A DNA stretch of 29,027 nucleotides from a virus, in the IMG/VR virus record IMGVR_UViG_3300033144_000447, positions 1 through 29,027 of that record; one strand, written 5' to 3'. The position numbers were made by a program, and so were the translations under genes. The notes beneath the pieces were generated by a model. The model was not told the DNA's origin. It saw only the letters and a list, made by a program, of their open reading frames with translations, and did not search any database. Shown here one piece after another: positions 12,906 through 20,936 of the stretch. Within the stretch, counting starts at the first letter, position 1, and every line of letters starts with the position of its first letter.

Positions 12906-15340
12906 TGGTAGATGTAAAAATTGATATAAACCCAATAGGGTTTCCGAACTTATTTGTTTCTGATAGTGAAAAAGATACAGTAGAATATGGATTGCAAATT
13001 GGTCAAGCAATTCAATATGAATGGTTTCGTAAAGATAGTAATACTTGTAGGTTTTATTCTCAATGGAGAGATTATCATAGATTAAGACTATATGCAAGAG
13101 GAGAGCAGTCAGTCCAAAAGTATAAAAATGAATTAGCTATAGATGGTGATTTAAGTTATTTAAATTTAGATTGGACACCAGTTCCTATAATACCTAAATT
13201 TGTTGATATTGTAGTAAATGGAATGTCTGATAGATTATTTAAAGTTCAGGCATATGCACAAGATGCTTTATCTGCAGAAAATCGTTCATCGTTTCAAGAT
13301 ATGATTGAAGCTGATATGGTGGCAAAACCAATTCTAAATCAAATACAAAAAGGATTTGGAGTAAATCCTTTCGCAACTGATCCTGATGAACTTCCTAATA
13401 ATGATGAAGAGCTTGCTTTGTATATGCAATTAAATTACAAGCCAGGAATAGAAATTGCTGAAGAAGAAGCTATAAATACTTTATTTGAAGAAAATCATTA
13501 TTCGCAAGTAAGAAAGCGAGTAGATTATGATATAACCGTACTAGGTATCGGAATAACAAAACAATACTTTTTGCCAGGTGAAGGTGTAAAAATAGATTAT
13601 GTAGACCCAGCTAATGTAGTATATAGCTATACGGAAGACCCTTACTTTAAAGATTGTTTTTATTGGGGAGAAATAAAAACTGTACCAATGACAGAACTTC
13701 CTAAAATCGACCCAAGTTTAACGAATGAAGATTTAGATGAAATATCGCAATACAGTCAAGCTTGGTATGATTATTATAACGTAGCTCAATTTTACGAAAA
13801 CAGTATTTTCAATAGAGATACAGCAACGCTATTATATTTTAATTACAAAACCACTAATTCTATAGTATACAAGAAAAAGAAATTAGATGGAGGTGGAGCA
13901 AGAGTTATAGAAAAAGATGATCAATTTAATCCGCCAGAAGAAATGATGGAGGAAGGAAATTTTGAAAAAGTTGAAAAGAAAATAGATGTTTGGTATGAAG
14001 GGGTTATGGTAATGGGAACAAACATAATGCTGCAATGGAAAAAAATGGAGAACATGGTTAGGCCTCAGTCTGCCTCTCAATACGCAATGCCAAATTACAT
14101 TGCATGCGCTCCAAGAATGTATAAAGGTGTGATAGAATCTTTAGTAAGAAGAATGATTACGTTTGCTGATTTAATTCAAATGACACATTTAAAGCTCCAG
14201 CAAGTAATTGCAAGAACTGTGCCTGATGGTGTATTTATAGACGCAGATGGTTTAAATGAGGTAGACTTAGGAACAGGTAATGCGTATAACCCGCAAGATG
14301 CATTAAGATTATATTTTCAAACTGGATCGGTAATTGGAAGAAGTTATACTCAAGACGGAGAGTTTAATAATGCTAGAGTACCTATTCAACAATTAACTGC
14401 TAGTAGTGGGCAGGGTAAAATTAATAGTTTGATAGGAACCTATAATCATTACATGGATATGTTAAGGAGTGTAACAGGATTAAATGAAGCTAGAGATGGC
14501 ACTAAACCTGATCCATATGCTTTGGTTGGTGTTCAAAAATTAGCAGCTTTAAATTCAAATACAGCAACACGTCATATCTTACATGGAAGTTTATATATAA
14601 CTCAAACTTTAGCTGAAGCTCTTTCTGTTAGAATAGCAGATATATTAGAGTATGCTGAATTCAAAGAAGAGTTTAAAATGCAAATTGGAAAATATAATGT
14701 AGGAATATTAGAAGATATAAAAGATTTATATATTTATGACTTTGGCATATTCATAGAAGTGGCTCCAGATGAAGAAGAAAAAGCACAGTTAGAACAAAAC
14801 ATTCAAATGGCTTTATCTAAAAATGATATAAATTTAGAAGATGCTATTGATATAAGAGAGCTTAAAAATATAAAACTTGCCAACCAATTACTTAAAGTTA
14901 AGAGACAAAAGAAGCAAGAGAAAGATCAGCAATTTGCATTAACTCAAAAGCAAATGGACGCACAAACAAAAATGCAAGTTCAGCAAATGCAAGCAGAACA
15001 GGAAATGAAAAAGCTTCAAATGGAAGCTCAAGTAAAAATGCAAGCAAAACAAGCAGAGGTGGCTTTTGATATAGAAAGGCTAAAAAATGAAGCTATGTTA
15101 AAACGTGAGTTGATGCAAGTAGAATTTGATTATAATATGCAGCTCAAAGGTAGAGAAGAGCAGGCTATAGATCAAAGAGAAAAAAGCAGAGAGAAAGCTA
15201 AAAATAAAAGAATAAGTCAAGCTAATACTGAGCAGTCAAAATTAATTGAACAAAGAAAAAATAATTTACCACCTATAAGTTTTGAATCTAATGAAGATAC
15301 TTTAGATGGGTTTGATTTGGCTGAATTCAATCCAAGATAA
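12905..15340 (+). CDS. Portal protein
   Basis: This 811-residue protein lies directly after TerL (TAATG overlap). The N-terminal part contains LDWTPVPIIPKFVDIVVNGM (88-107) followed by SDRLF, a pattern I know from portals of Bacteroidetes podoviruses. The middle has strand-rich wing-like segments (VLGIGITKQYFLPGEG, YVDPANVVYSYTEDP). A long helix-rich region with TGLNEARDGTKPDPYALVG leads to the C-terminal third, which from about residue 670 to 790 is a Gln/Lys/Met-rich coiled coil (MQVQQMQAEQEMKKLQMEA), like the barrel helix of P22-type portals. It forms the dodecameric head vertex for DNA entry and tail joining. Length and neighbours fit well. Confidence 0.85.
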   Translation: MVDVKIDINPIGFPNLFVSDSEKDTVEYGLQIGQAIQYEWFRKDSNTCRFYSQWRDYHRLRLYARGEQSVQKYKNELAIDGDLSYLNLDWTPVPIIPKFVDIVVNGMSDRLFKVQAYAQDALSAENRSSFQDMIEADMVAKPILNQIQKGFGVNPFATDPDELPNNDEELALYMQLNYKPGIEIAEEEAINTLFEENHYSQVRKRVDYDITVLGIGITKQYFLPGEGVKIDYVDPANVVYSYTEDPYFKDCFYWGEIKTVPMTELPKIDPSLTNEDLDEISQYSQAWYDYYNVAQFYENSIFNRDTATLLYFNYKTTNSIVYKKKKLDGGGARVIEKDDQFNPPEEMMEEGNFEKVEKKIDVWYEGVMVMGTNIMLQWKKMENMVRPQSASQYAMPNYIACAPRMYKGVIESLVRRMITFADLIQMTHLKLQQVIARTVPDGVFIDADGLNEVDLGTGNAYNPQDALRLYFQTGSVIGRSYTQDGEFNNARVPIQQLTASSGQGKINSLIGTYNHYMDMLRSVTGLNEARDGTKPDPYALVGVQKLAALNSNTATRHILHGSLYITQTLAEALSVRIADILEYAEFKEEFKMQIGKYNVGILEDIKDLYIYDFGIFIEVAPDEEEKAQLEQNIQMALSKNDINLEDAIDIRELKNIKLANQLLKVKRQKKQEKDQQFALTQKQMDAQTKMQVQQMQAEQEMKKLQMEAQVKMQAKQAEVAFDIERLKNEAMLKRELMQVEFDYNMQLKGREEQAIDQREKSREKAKNKRISQANTEQSKLIEQRKNNLPPISFESNEDTLDGFDLAEFNPR

Positions 15341-15350
15341 ATAAAATATA

Positions 15351-15482
15351 ATGCAAAAAGTAAGTGGGCCGCAATTAACCCAAATCAGAGAAGAATTTAA
15401 TTTAAGGGTAGAAAGAAAATCAATTTTAGGTAAAACCAAAAAAGTATTTTGGGAATCCAAAAGAAGATTTTCAAATATTTAA
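15351..15482 (+). CDS. Very small basic protein between portal and scaffold (43 aa)
   Basis: An ATG 10 nt after the portal stop, behind an ATAAAATATA leader, opens 43 codons ending in TAA 15480-15482. The product is basic (ERKSILGKTKKVFWESKRRF), with no membrane segment or Cys. It fills most of the gap between portal and scaffold and stops 30 nt before the next promoter motif. There is no homology I can name; coding status rests on position, leader and codon use, so it is less certain than its neighbours. Confidence 0.45.
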   Translation: MQKVSGPQLTQIREEFNLRVERKSILGKTKKVFWESKRRFSNI

Positions 15483-15512
15483 TACACCTAAAATTATATT
15501 TATAATTATTAT

Positions 15513-15520
15513 TAACTTTG
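15513..15520 (+). promoter_or_regulatory. Bacteroidetes -7 promoter element TAACTTTG
   Basis: TAACTTTG fits TAnnTTTG and lies 15 nt before the ATG of the scaffold-like gene, in an AT-rich gap. It probably drives extra scaffold and capsid transcripts up to the terminator at 18164-18200. No -33 TTG is clear. Confidence 0.55.
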
Positions 15521-15535
15521 TAAAAATTAAATCAA

Positions 15536-16696
15536 ATGGAAATTAAAGTAAAAGATTTAGGCGAAATGGAATCTAAATCAACACAAGAAATTGAAAAAGA
15601 ACTACTAGATAAGCATGAAGCTCAACAAGAAGCGTTAGATAATCCAGCGCAAAAAGATGACGTTGATCGTATAAATCTTCAAGAGACTCCGGTTAAAGAA
15701 GAGGTAGTAGTAGAAGAAAAAATAAAAGAACCTGTAGTAGAAGCTCCACAAGTTTCTGCCCCAGAAATGTCAGATAGCGACGTTCTTTCATATATTGAAA
15801 ACAAATACGGTGAAGAGGTTTCTTCACTGGATGATTTCATTGTTAAGCGTAATACGTCAGAAGAATTACCTGAAGATGTAAAAGCTTACTTTGAATATAA
15901 AAAAGAAACAGGAAGAAGTATAAATGATTTTGTAAAATTACAACAAGATTATGATTCTATGAATCCTGATTCTTTAATTGCTAGTTATTATTCTGTAACT
16001 GAAGAGGGTTTAGATTCAGAAGATATACAATATCTTATGGATGACAAATTTGGTTATGATGAAGATTTAGATGATGAAAAAGAAAAAAAGAAAAAACAAC
16101 TAGCAAAAAAAAGAGAACTATCTAAAGCTAAAAAATACTTTAAAGAGCAAAAAGAAAAATACAAACTACCTCTTGAGTCAAGAGAAGTTGTTTCTTCAAG
16201 TAATGAAAAGGAAATAAAAGCTTATAGAAAGTACATAGAAGATAATGCTGCGTATGAAAAAGAAGCAGCTAATAAGCTAAATTGGTTTAAAGAAGAAACT
16301 AATAAAGTATTTAATAAAGATTTCAAAGGTTTTGAGTTTGTTATTAATGATAAGAAAATTTCTTATTTACCTTCTGCTGTTGAAGATGTAAAGAAAAGTC
16401 AATCGTCTATCGATAATTTTATTCAACAATATGTTGACGATAAAGGTTTGGTAAAAAACACTTCGCAGTATCATAGAGCTTTATCTATGGCCATGAATCC
16501 AGACAAGTATGCTAAGTTCTTTTACGAACAAGGCAAGGCTGATGCTGTTGATAATATATCCAAAAAAACAAAAAATATAAATATGGATGTAAGATCAGCT
16601 CCACAAGTCACATCAAAATCTGGCTTCAAAGTAAGATCTTTAAATCAAGATTCAGGTCGAGGTTTAAAGATTAGAAGTATAAAAAAAAATAATTAA
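15536..16696 (+). CDS. Scaffold-like head assembly protein
   Basis: This 386-residue, highly charged protein sits between portal and major capsid protein, the usual place of the scaffold. Residues 1-75 are acidic and low-complexity (EEVVVEEKIKEPVVEAPQ). Residues 159-180 are strongly acidic (FGYDEDLDDE), followed by a Lys-rich helix (about 181-215). A C-terminal helical part (about 310-386) has AMNPDKYAKFFYEQGKADAV and a basic tail ending KIRSIKKNN. Basic C-terminal helices of scaffolds bind the coat protein in P22-like systems. It follows its own promoter motif and the leader ATTAAATCAAATG. Role inferred from position and composition; a minor head protein remains possible. Confidence 0.65.
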   Translation: MEIKVKDLGEMESKSTQEIEKELLDKHEAQQEALDNPAQKDDVDRINLQETPVKEEVVVEEKIKEPVVEAPQVSAPEMSDSDVLSYIENKYGEEVSSLDDFIVKRNTSEELPEDVKAYFEYKKETGRSINDFVKLQQDYDSMNPDSLIASYYSVTEEGLDSEDIQYLMDDKFGYDEDLDDEKEKKKKQLAKKRELSKAKKYFKEQKEKYKLPLESREVVSSSNEKEIKAYRKYIEDNAAYEKEAANKLNWFKEETNKVFNKDFKGFEFVINDKKISYLPSAVEDVKKSQSSIDNFIQQYVDDKGLVKNTSQYHRALSMAMNPDKYAKFFYEQGKADAVDNISKKTKNINMDVRSAPQVTSKSGFKVRSLNQDSGRGLKIRSIKKNN

Positions 16697-16718
16697 TAAC
16701 ATTTAAAAATTAAAAATT

Positions 16719-18149
16719 ATGCCAGGAGCAGTAGCCGGTACTCCAACATTTGCGTTACAACCAAGTGCTGAGAGAGTAGCCGTACAATCAAACTACATTA
16801 CTAATTTCAATTTCTTGAATCAGTATCTTCCAGATACTTATGAAAAGGAATTTGAAAGATATGGTAATAGAACAGTAGCGTCATTCTTAAGAATGGTAGG
16901 CGCTGAAATGCCTTCTAATTCTGACCTTATCAAATGGGCAGAACAAGGAAGATTACACACTAAATACACAAATGTAACTTCAGCTGCAGCAGCAGCTCAA
17001 GATGTTGCTACATTAACTATCAATGACGTTCTTGTACCAGGTACAGGAGGAATTGCTATTAGAGTAGGACAAACATTTATGTTATCAGACAGTTCAATTG
17101 GTTCAACTAATAGTAACAAAGGTATCGTTACTGCAGTTAACTATGCAGCAGGAACAATTGATGTTGCGTATTATGAAGCAGGTGGTCAAACAATGGCTGC
17201 AGCTGTACAGTGTTCATTATTTATATATGGTTCTGAATTTCAAAAAGGTTCAGTTGCTATGGAAAATTCTTTAGAAGCTGACGATGTCATTTTCCAAAAC
17301 AGTCCAATCATTATCAAAGATCTTTACGAAGTATCTGGTTCTGATATGGCTCAAATTGGATGGATTGAAGTTACTACAGAAAACGGAGCAACAGGATACT
17401 TATGGTATTTAAAATCAGAACATGAAACAAGATTAAGATTTGAAGATTATCTAGAGACAGCTATGGTGGAAGCAGTTCCAGCTGAAGCAGGTTCTGGTGT
17501 AGCAGCTATCGCAGCTGGAGTAGCATCAGGTACAGGTAATAAAGGATCTGAAGGATTGTTTTATGTATTAGGTCAAAGAGGAAATGTATGGGGCGGTGGA
17601 ATACCTGCTGCTTTAGCAGACTTTGACGCTATCATTCAAAGATTAGATAAACAAGGAGCTATCGAAGAAAATGTATTATTCTTAAATAGAGAATTTTCTT
17701 TTGATATTGATGATATGTTAGCTGCACAAAATTCTTATGGTGCAGGTGGTAGTTCTTATGGATTATTTGATAATGATGAAGAGATGGCTTTAAATTTAGG
17801 ATTCTCTGGATTCAGAAGAGGTTATGATTTCTACAAAACAGATTGGAAATACCTTAACGATCCTACTATGAGAGGAGATATTGTTGGAGGAAAAATCAAC
17901 GGGGTACTTGTACCAGCTGGTTCAACTTCAGTATACGATCAAATCTTAGGTAAGAACGCTAAGAGACCATTCTTACACGTAAGATATAGAGCTTCTGAAA
18001 CTGAAGATAGAAGATACAAAACATGGATTACAGGATCTGCTGGTGGCGCTGCTACTTCAGGAACTGATGTAATGCAAGTTAACTTCTTATCAGAAAGAGC
18101 GCTTTGTACTTTAGGTGCAAACAACTTCTTCTTATTCCAAGATGCATAA
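16719..18149 (+). CDS. Major capsid protein
   Basis: This 476-residue protein has the expected place (after the scaffold, before a strong terminator), size and composition: few Cys, many Ala/Gly and well-mixed secondary structure. The N-terminus has ITNFNFLNQYLPDTYEKEFE, then SNSDLIKWAEQGRLHTKYT. A beta-rich insert follows (about 88-170, TLTINDVLVPG ... RVGQTFMLSD ... IVTAVNY), like the small beta domains inserted in some HK97-fold capsids. Later parts include FDAIIQRLDKQGAIEENVLF, and the end is ALCTLGANNFFLFQDA. Codon use is the least AT-extreme in the window, as expected for the most abundant protein. HK97 fold is inferred, not shown. Confidence 0.85.
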   Translation: MPGAVAGTPTFALQPSAERVAVQSNYITNFNFLNQYLPDTYEKEFERYGNRTVASFLRMVGAEMPSNSDLIKWAEQGRLHTKYTNVTSAAAAAQDVATLTINDVLVPGTGGIAIRVGQTFMLSDSSIGSTNSNKGIVTAVNYAAGTIDVAYYEAGGQTMAAAVQCSLFIYGSEFQKGSVAMENSLEADDVIFQNSPIIIKDLYEVSGSDMAQIGWIEVTTENGATGYLWYLKSEHETRLRFEDYLETAMVEAVPAEAGSGVAAIAAGVASGTGNKGSEGLFYVLGQRGNVWGGGIPAALADFDAIIQRLDKQGAIEENVLFLNREFSFDIDDMLAAQNSYGAGGSSYGLFDNDEEMALNLGFSGFRRGYDFYKTDWKYLNDPTMRGDIVGGKINGVLVPAGSTSVYDQILGKNAKRPFLHVRYRASETEDRRYKTWITGSAGGAATSGTDVMQVNFLSERALCTLGANNFFLFQDA

Positions 18150-18163
18150 TAAGTAGTTCAATA

Positions 18164-18200
18164 ATATCGGGGGGTGAATTTCACCCCCTAGATATTTTTT
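18164..18200 (+). terminator. Intrinsic terminator after the capsid gene
   Basis: A near-perfect inverted repeat, GGGGGTGAA / TTCACCCCC (18170-18178 and 18180-18188), is extended outside by ATATC / GATAT (18164-18168 and 18191-18195). It is followed directly by a run of six T (18195-18200). It is the only GC-rich hairpin of this kind in the window and lies 15 nt after the capsid stop codon. Confidence 0.9.
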
Positions 18201-18221
18201 ATAAATTTTAAATTAAATCAA

Positions 18222-18974
18222 ATGAAAAAAAATAAACAAGTATACCATGATAAGGTATACAGATTAAGAAGAGATGCAGCACCACTTTCTTATATGCTGT
18301 CATCTAAGCACACAAAAAGAAAAGCCTTACTTTACTTTGATGAAGACACAGGAATTAATAGAGCTTTACGCTATGCAAGAAATCAAAAATCTATTTTTGA
18401 AGACGAGCAAGACGGTAATGCTATATTAGAACCTATTATTTTTGAAGAAGGAATGTTAAGGGTTCCAAGACAAAATCAAATTTTACAACAATTTTTAAAA
18501 CTTCATCCAGGTAATGGCAATGTTTTTTATGAAGTAGATAATGAACAAGACGCTGCTGCAGATATGGAAATTATGAACTTTGAATTAGAAGCTCAAGTAG
18601 CTGCACGCGATTTAAGCCTCTCTAAGCTAGAAAGTATTTCTAGAGTAGTGTTGGGTGTTAGAGCGGATAAAATGACAACAGCGGAGCTTAAAAGAGATAT
18701 AATGGTATTTGCTAGAAGAGATCCACAAGAGTTTTTAGATCTAATTAACGACCCTATGGTTGAGTTGCAAGACGAAGTAGTTAAAATGTTTAGCGCCACT
18801 TTATTACAAATGAGAAATAAAAATAGAGATGTGTATTTTAATTTGAAGAAAAATAAAACTAAAATGCTTACAGTTCCTCATGGTGAAGAACCATCTTACA
18901 TTGTAGCCTCATATTTTCAAACAGACGAAGGTGTTGAGTCATATAAGCTATTAAAGAAAATGCTAGATAAATAA
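18222..18974 (+). CDS. Conserved phage protein of unknown function (250 aa)
   Basis: This 250-residue soluble protein starts KKNKQVYHDKVYRLRRDAAP, has RYARNQKSIFEDEQDG and a middle LRVPRQNQILQQFLKLHPGN. It then has an acidic linker and a helical C-terminal half with DKMTTAELKRDIMVFARRDP, EFLDLINDP, NKNRDVYFNLKKNKTKML and a final ASYFQTDEGVESYKLLKKML. I recall this C-terminal pattern from unannotated proteins of marine Bacteroidetes and other uncultured phages. It has the leader ATTAAATCAAATG (same as the scaffold gene) and lies after the capsid terminator, so it may be read by leakage or from an unseen promoter. Head completion or a head-tail role is possible from position only. Confidence 0.55.
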   Translation: MKKNKQVYHDKVYRLRRDAAPLSYMLSSKHTKRKALLYFDEDTGINRALRYARNQKSIFEDEQDGNAILEPIIFEEGMLRVPRQNQILQQFLKLHPGNGNVFYEVDNEQDAAADMEIMNFELEAQVAARDLSLSKLESISRVVLGVRADKMTTAELKRDIMVFARRDPQEFLDLINDPMVELQDEVVKMFSATLLQMRNKNRDVYFNLKKNKTKMLTVPHGEEPSYIVASYFQTDEGVESYKLLKKMLDK

Positions 18975-19016
18975 AAGAGTATATCCTCGAATAAATCAAA
19001 TCGTATTTTTTTTATG

Positions 19017-19024
19017 TATCTTTG
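19017..19024 (+). promoter_or_regulatory. Bacteroidetes -7 promoter element TATCTTTG
   Basis: TATCTTTG lies in the 67-nt gap before the neck/tail genes, 17 nt upstream of the ATG at 19042, with a T-rich tract just before it. It is one of four identical octamers in the window, all in intergenic gaps. Confidence 0.65.
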
Positions 19025-19041
19025 TGTAAAGATTAAATGCA

Positions 19042-19983
19042 ATGATAAACGAAGTACGAAATGCAGTGATGGCTGTAATAAATAAAAACAACTACGGGTA
19101 TATTTCTCCTAGTGATTTTAATTTATTTGCAGAACAAGCTCAACTGGACATATTCGAGGATTATTTCTACTTGTATAACAACCAATTAAATTCGGAAGTT
19201 ATGCGCAAGTCAGGAACAGGATACGCTAACATAACTAAAGGTATTGTAGAAGTAATTGATAGTTTTTCAGTTAACACTATTCTTTCACAGGTAAATGCAA
19301 ACCAATATAGTTTACCTGCTGATTATTATTTAGTAGATAAAGTTTTTTATTATTCCACTTTACTAGATTCTGGTACAGCTACTTCTACACTTGGCTCTCT
19401 ATTAATAGATGGTGGGCAAAATTTTTTAAGTACTGTTACTCCAGGAAGTTTAGTTGTAAACACAACTATTTCATTGCAGGCTTTTGTAGTGACTGTAGAT
19501 AGTGATATTCAATTAACACTAAGCAGCCCTATAATAGCTTCCGGACAAAATTATTCTATTTATTCTAATACCAATATTAGAGAAGTAGAAAGAGTTACTC
19601 AAAACAAAATATTTTATTTAACTAATTCCAATATTGCTGCACCAAACACAATGTTCCCAGCATACGTTCTTGATAGTGCGACTGGCACATCGCTAGGAAA
19701 TACAGTTACTGTTTACCCTACAACTATTACTGGAGTTGCCGATATACATGCTCAATATGTAAGATATCCCTTAGCGCCTAAATGGACATACACTTCATTA
19801 GCGGGTGGAGAACCTGTCTTTAATGCGTCTGCTAATGATTATCAAGATTTTGAATTACCTATTTCAGATATGAATGGTCTTGTAAATAAAATATTACAAT
19901 ACGCTGGGGTGTCAGTTAGAGAAGCAGATGTAGCTAAATTTGGACAATCATTAGAAGCAGAAGATAGATTAACAGAACAATAA
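19042..19983 (+). CDS. Neck/ring structural protein
   Basis: This 313-residue protein begins with a helical segment (MINEVRNAVMAVINKNNYGY, then SPSDFNLFAEQAQLDIFEDY). A strand-rich middle (about 95-240) has a compact beta insert (GSLLIDGGQNFLSTVTPGSL ... VVTVDSDIQLTLSS), and a helical end reads ILQYAGVSVREADVAKFGQS. The helix-sandwich-helix layout and the place before the gp4-like adaptor resemble ring or adaptor proteins in crAss-like and other Bacteroidetes podoviruses. It follows a promoter motif and stops 4 nt before the next gene. The exact position in the neck cannot be told from sequence. Confidence 0.6.
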   Translation: MINEVRNAVMAVINKNNYGYISPSDFNLFAEQAQLDIFEDYFYLYNNQLNSEVMRKSGTGYANITKGIVEVIDSFSVNTILSQVNANQYSLPADYYLVDKVFYYSTLLDSGTATSTLGSLLIDGGQNFLSTVTPGSLVVNTTISLQAFVVTVDSDIQLTLSSPIIASGQNYSIYSNTNIREVERVTQNKIFYLTNSNIAAPNTMFPAYVLDSATGTSLGNTVTVYPTTITGVADIHAQYVRYPLAPKWTYTSLAGGEPVFNASANDYQDFELPISDMNGLVNKILQYAGVSVREADVAKFGQSLEAEDRLTEQ

Positions 19984-19987
19984 GATT

Positions 19988-20908
19988 ATGGCATACTTAA
20001 CAGGTTATCAATATTACGAAAATTCAGGTAATATCCCAGAAGATAAAAATTGGGGTAGCTATCAGTATGTATCATTAGAAGATATAGTAAATAACTTTAT
20101 GCTTATTTACAATGATAATTTACAATTAATTAATAATGTAAACAGATATCAGGTTTTGTTTTATGCAAAAAGAGGGATACAAGAATTAAACTATGATGCA
20201 TTTAAAGAAATAAAAGTATTAGAATTAGATGTATGTGATAGATTAAGATATGTTTTACCTCCTGACTATGTGAATTATGTTAGAATCTCTATGTATAAAG
20301 ATGGTGTTTTAATGCCATTAAGTGAAAACATACAAGTTAATTCAGCTAAAAGTTATTTGCAAGCTCATGACTGTAGAATATTATTTGATATTGATGGAAA
20401 TATTTTAGAAGCAGAATATTCAGCTTTAGATAGACAAAGAATTGCTGGTACAAAAAAATCTATTTATCTAGGTCAAGGTCAGTATAATGGAAGAGAAGGA
20501 TACAATGTAGATGGATGTTGGTATTTTGATTACCAAATTGGTGCAAGATTTGGATTAAACACAGAAACGGCTAATATAAATCCTACGTATAGAATAGATA
20601 AAAAAGCTGGTGTCATTAATTTTAGTTCTGGAATGGCTAATCAGTTATGTGTTCTAGAATATGTTTCTGATGGTATGGAAAATGGAAACGATGGATCAGT
20701 AAGCGTAAATAAAATGTTTGAAGATTATGTTTATTCTTATATTAAATACGCAATTTTAAATTCAAGACTAGGAGTACAAGAATATATTGTAAACAGAGCA
20801 AGGAAAGATAAATCAGCACTTTTAAGAAATGCAAAAATTCGCCTAAGCGACATACATCCAGGTAGGCTTTTAATGAATCTTAGAAGTCAAGCAAAGTGGA
20901 TTAAATGA
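19988..20908 (+). CDS. P22 gp4-like head-tail adaptor / ring protein
   Basis: This 306-residue protein has an N-terminal helix bundle with SLEDIVNNFMLIYNDN, then VLFYAKRGIQELNYDAFKEI, followed by the strand LELDVCDRLRYVLPPDYVNY. This is the pattern I know from 'tail tubular' or adaptor proteins of crAss-like phages, related to P22 gp4. The end is helical and basic (EYIVNRARKDKSALLRNAKI, then LSDIHPGRLL). Its role would be to bridge portal and hub after packaging and keep DNA in. Its stop overlaps a six-codon ORF (ATGA at 20905-20908) that leads into the hub gene. Confidence 0.7.
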   Translation: MAYLTGYQYYENSGNIPEDKNWGSYQYVSLEDIVNNFMLIYNDNLQLINNVNRYQVLFYAKRGIQELNYDAFKEIKVLELDVCDRLRYVLPPDYVNYVRISMYKDGVLMPLSENIQVNSAKSYLQAHDCRILFDIDGNILEAEYSALDRQRIAGTKKSIYLGQGQYNGREGYNVDGCWYFDYQIGARFGLNTETANINPTYRIDKKAGVINFSSGMANQLCVLEYVSDGMENGNDGSVSVNKMFEDYVYSYIKYAILNSRLGVQEYIVNRARKDKSALLRNAKIRLSDIHPGRLLMNLRSQAKWIK

Positions 20909-20925
20909 TATTAAAGGCCGAATGA
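20905..20925 (+). CDS. Six-codon bridging mini-ORF between adaptor and hub genes
   Basis: ATG ATA TTA AAG GCC GAA TGA begins inside the adaptor's last codons as an ATGA overlap and ends inside the hub start as a second ATGA overlap (20922-20925). The encoded hexapeptide MILKAE would have no likely function of its own. The arrangement could hand terminating ribosomes to the hub start. It may also be a coincidence in dense coding DNA. Confidence 0.3.
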   Translation: MILKAE

Positions 20926-20936
20926 ATAAATCGGTC
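20916..20936 (+). promoter_or_regulatory. Small hairpin with the hub start codon in its loop
   Basis: GGCCGA (20916-20921) can pair with TCGGTC (20931-20936), with one G-U pair, leaving ATGAATAAA as a 9-nt loop that presents the hub ATG. It is locally GC-rich in AT-rich DNA. A modest stem; a role in start selection is inference. Confidence 0.35.
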
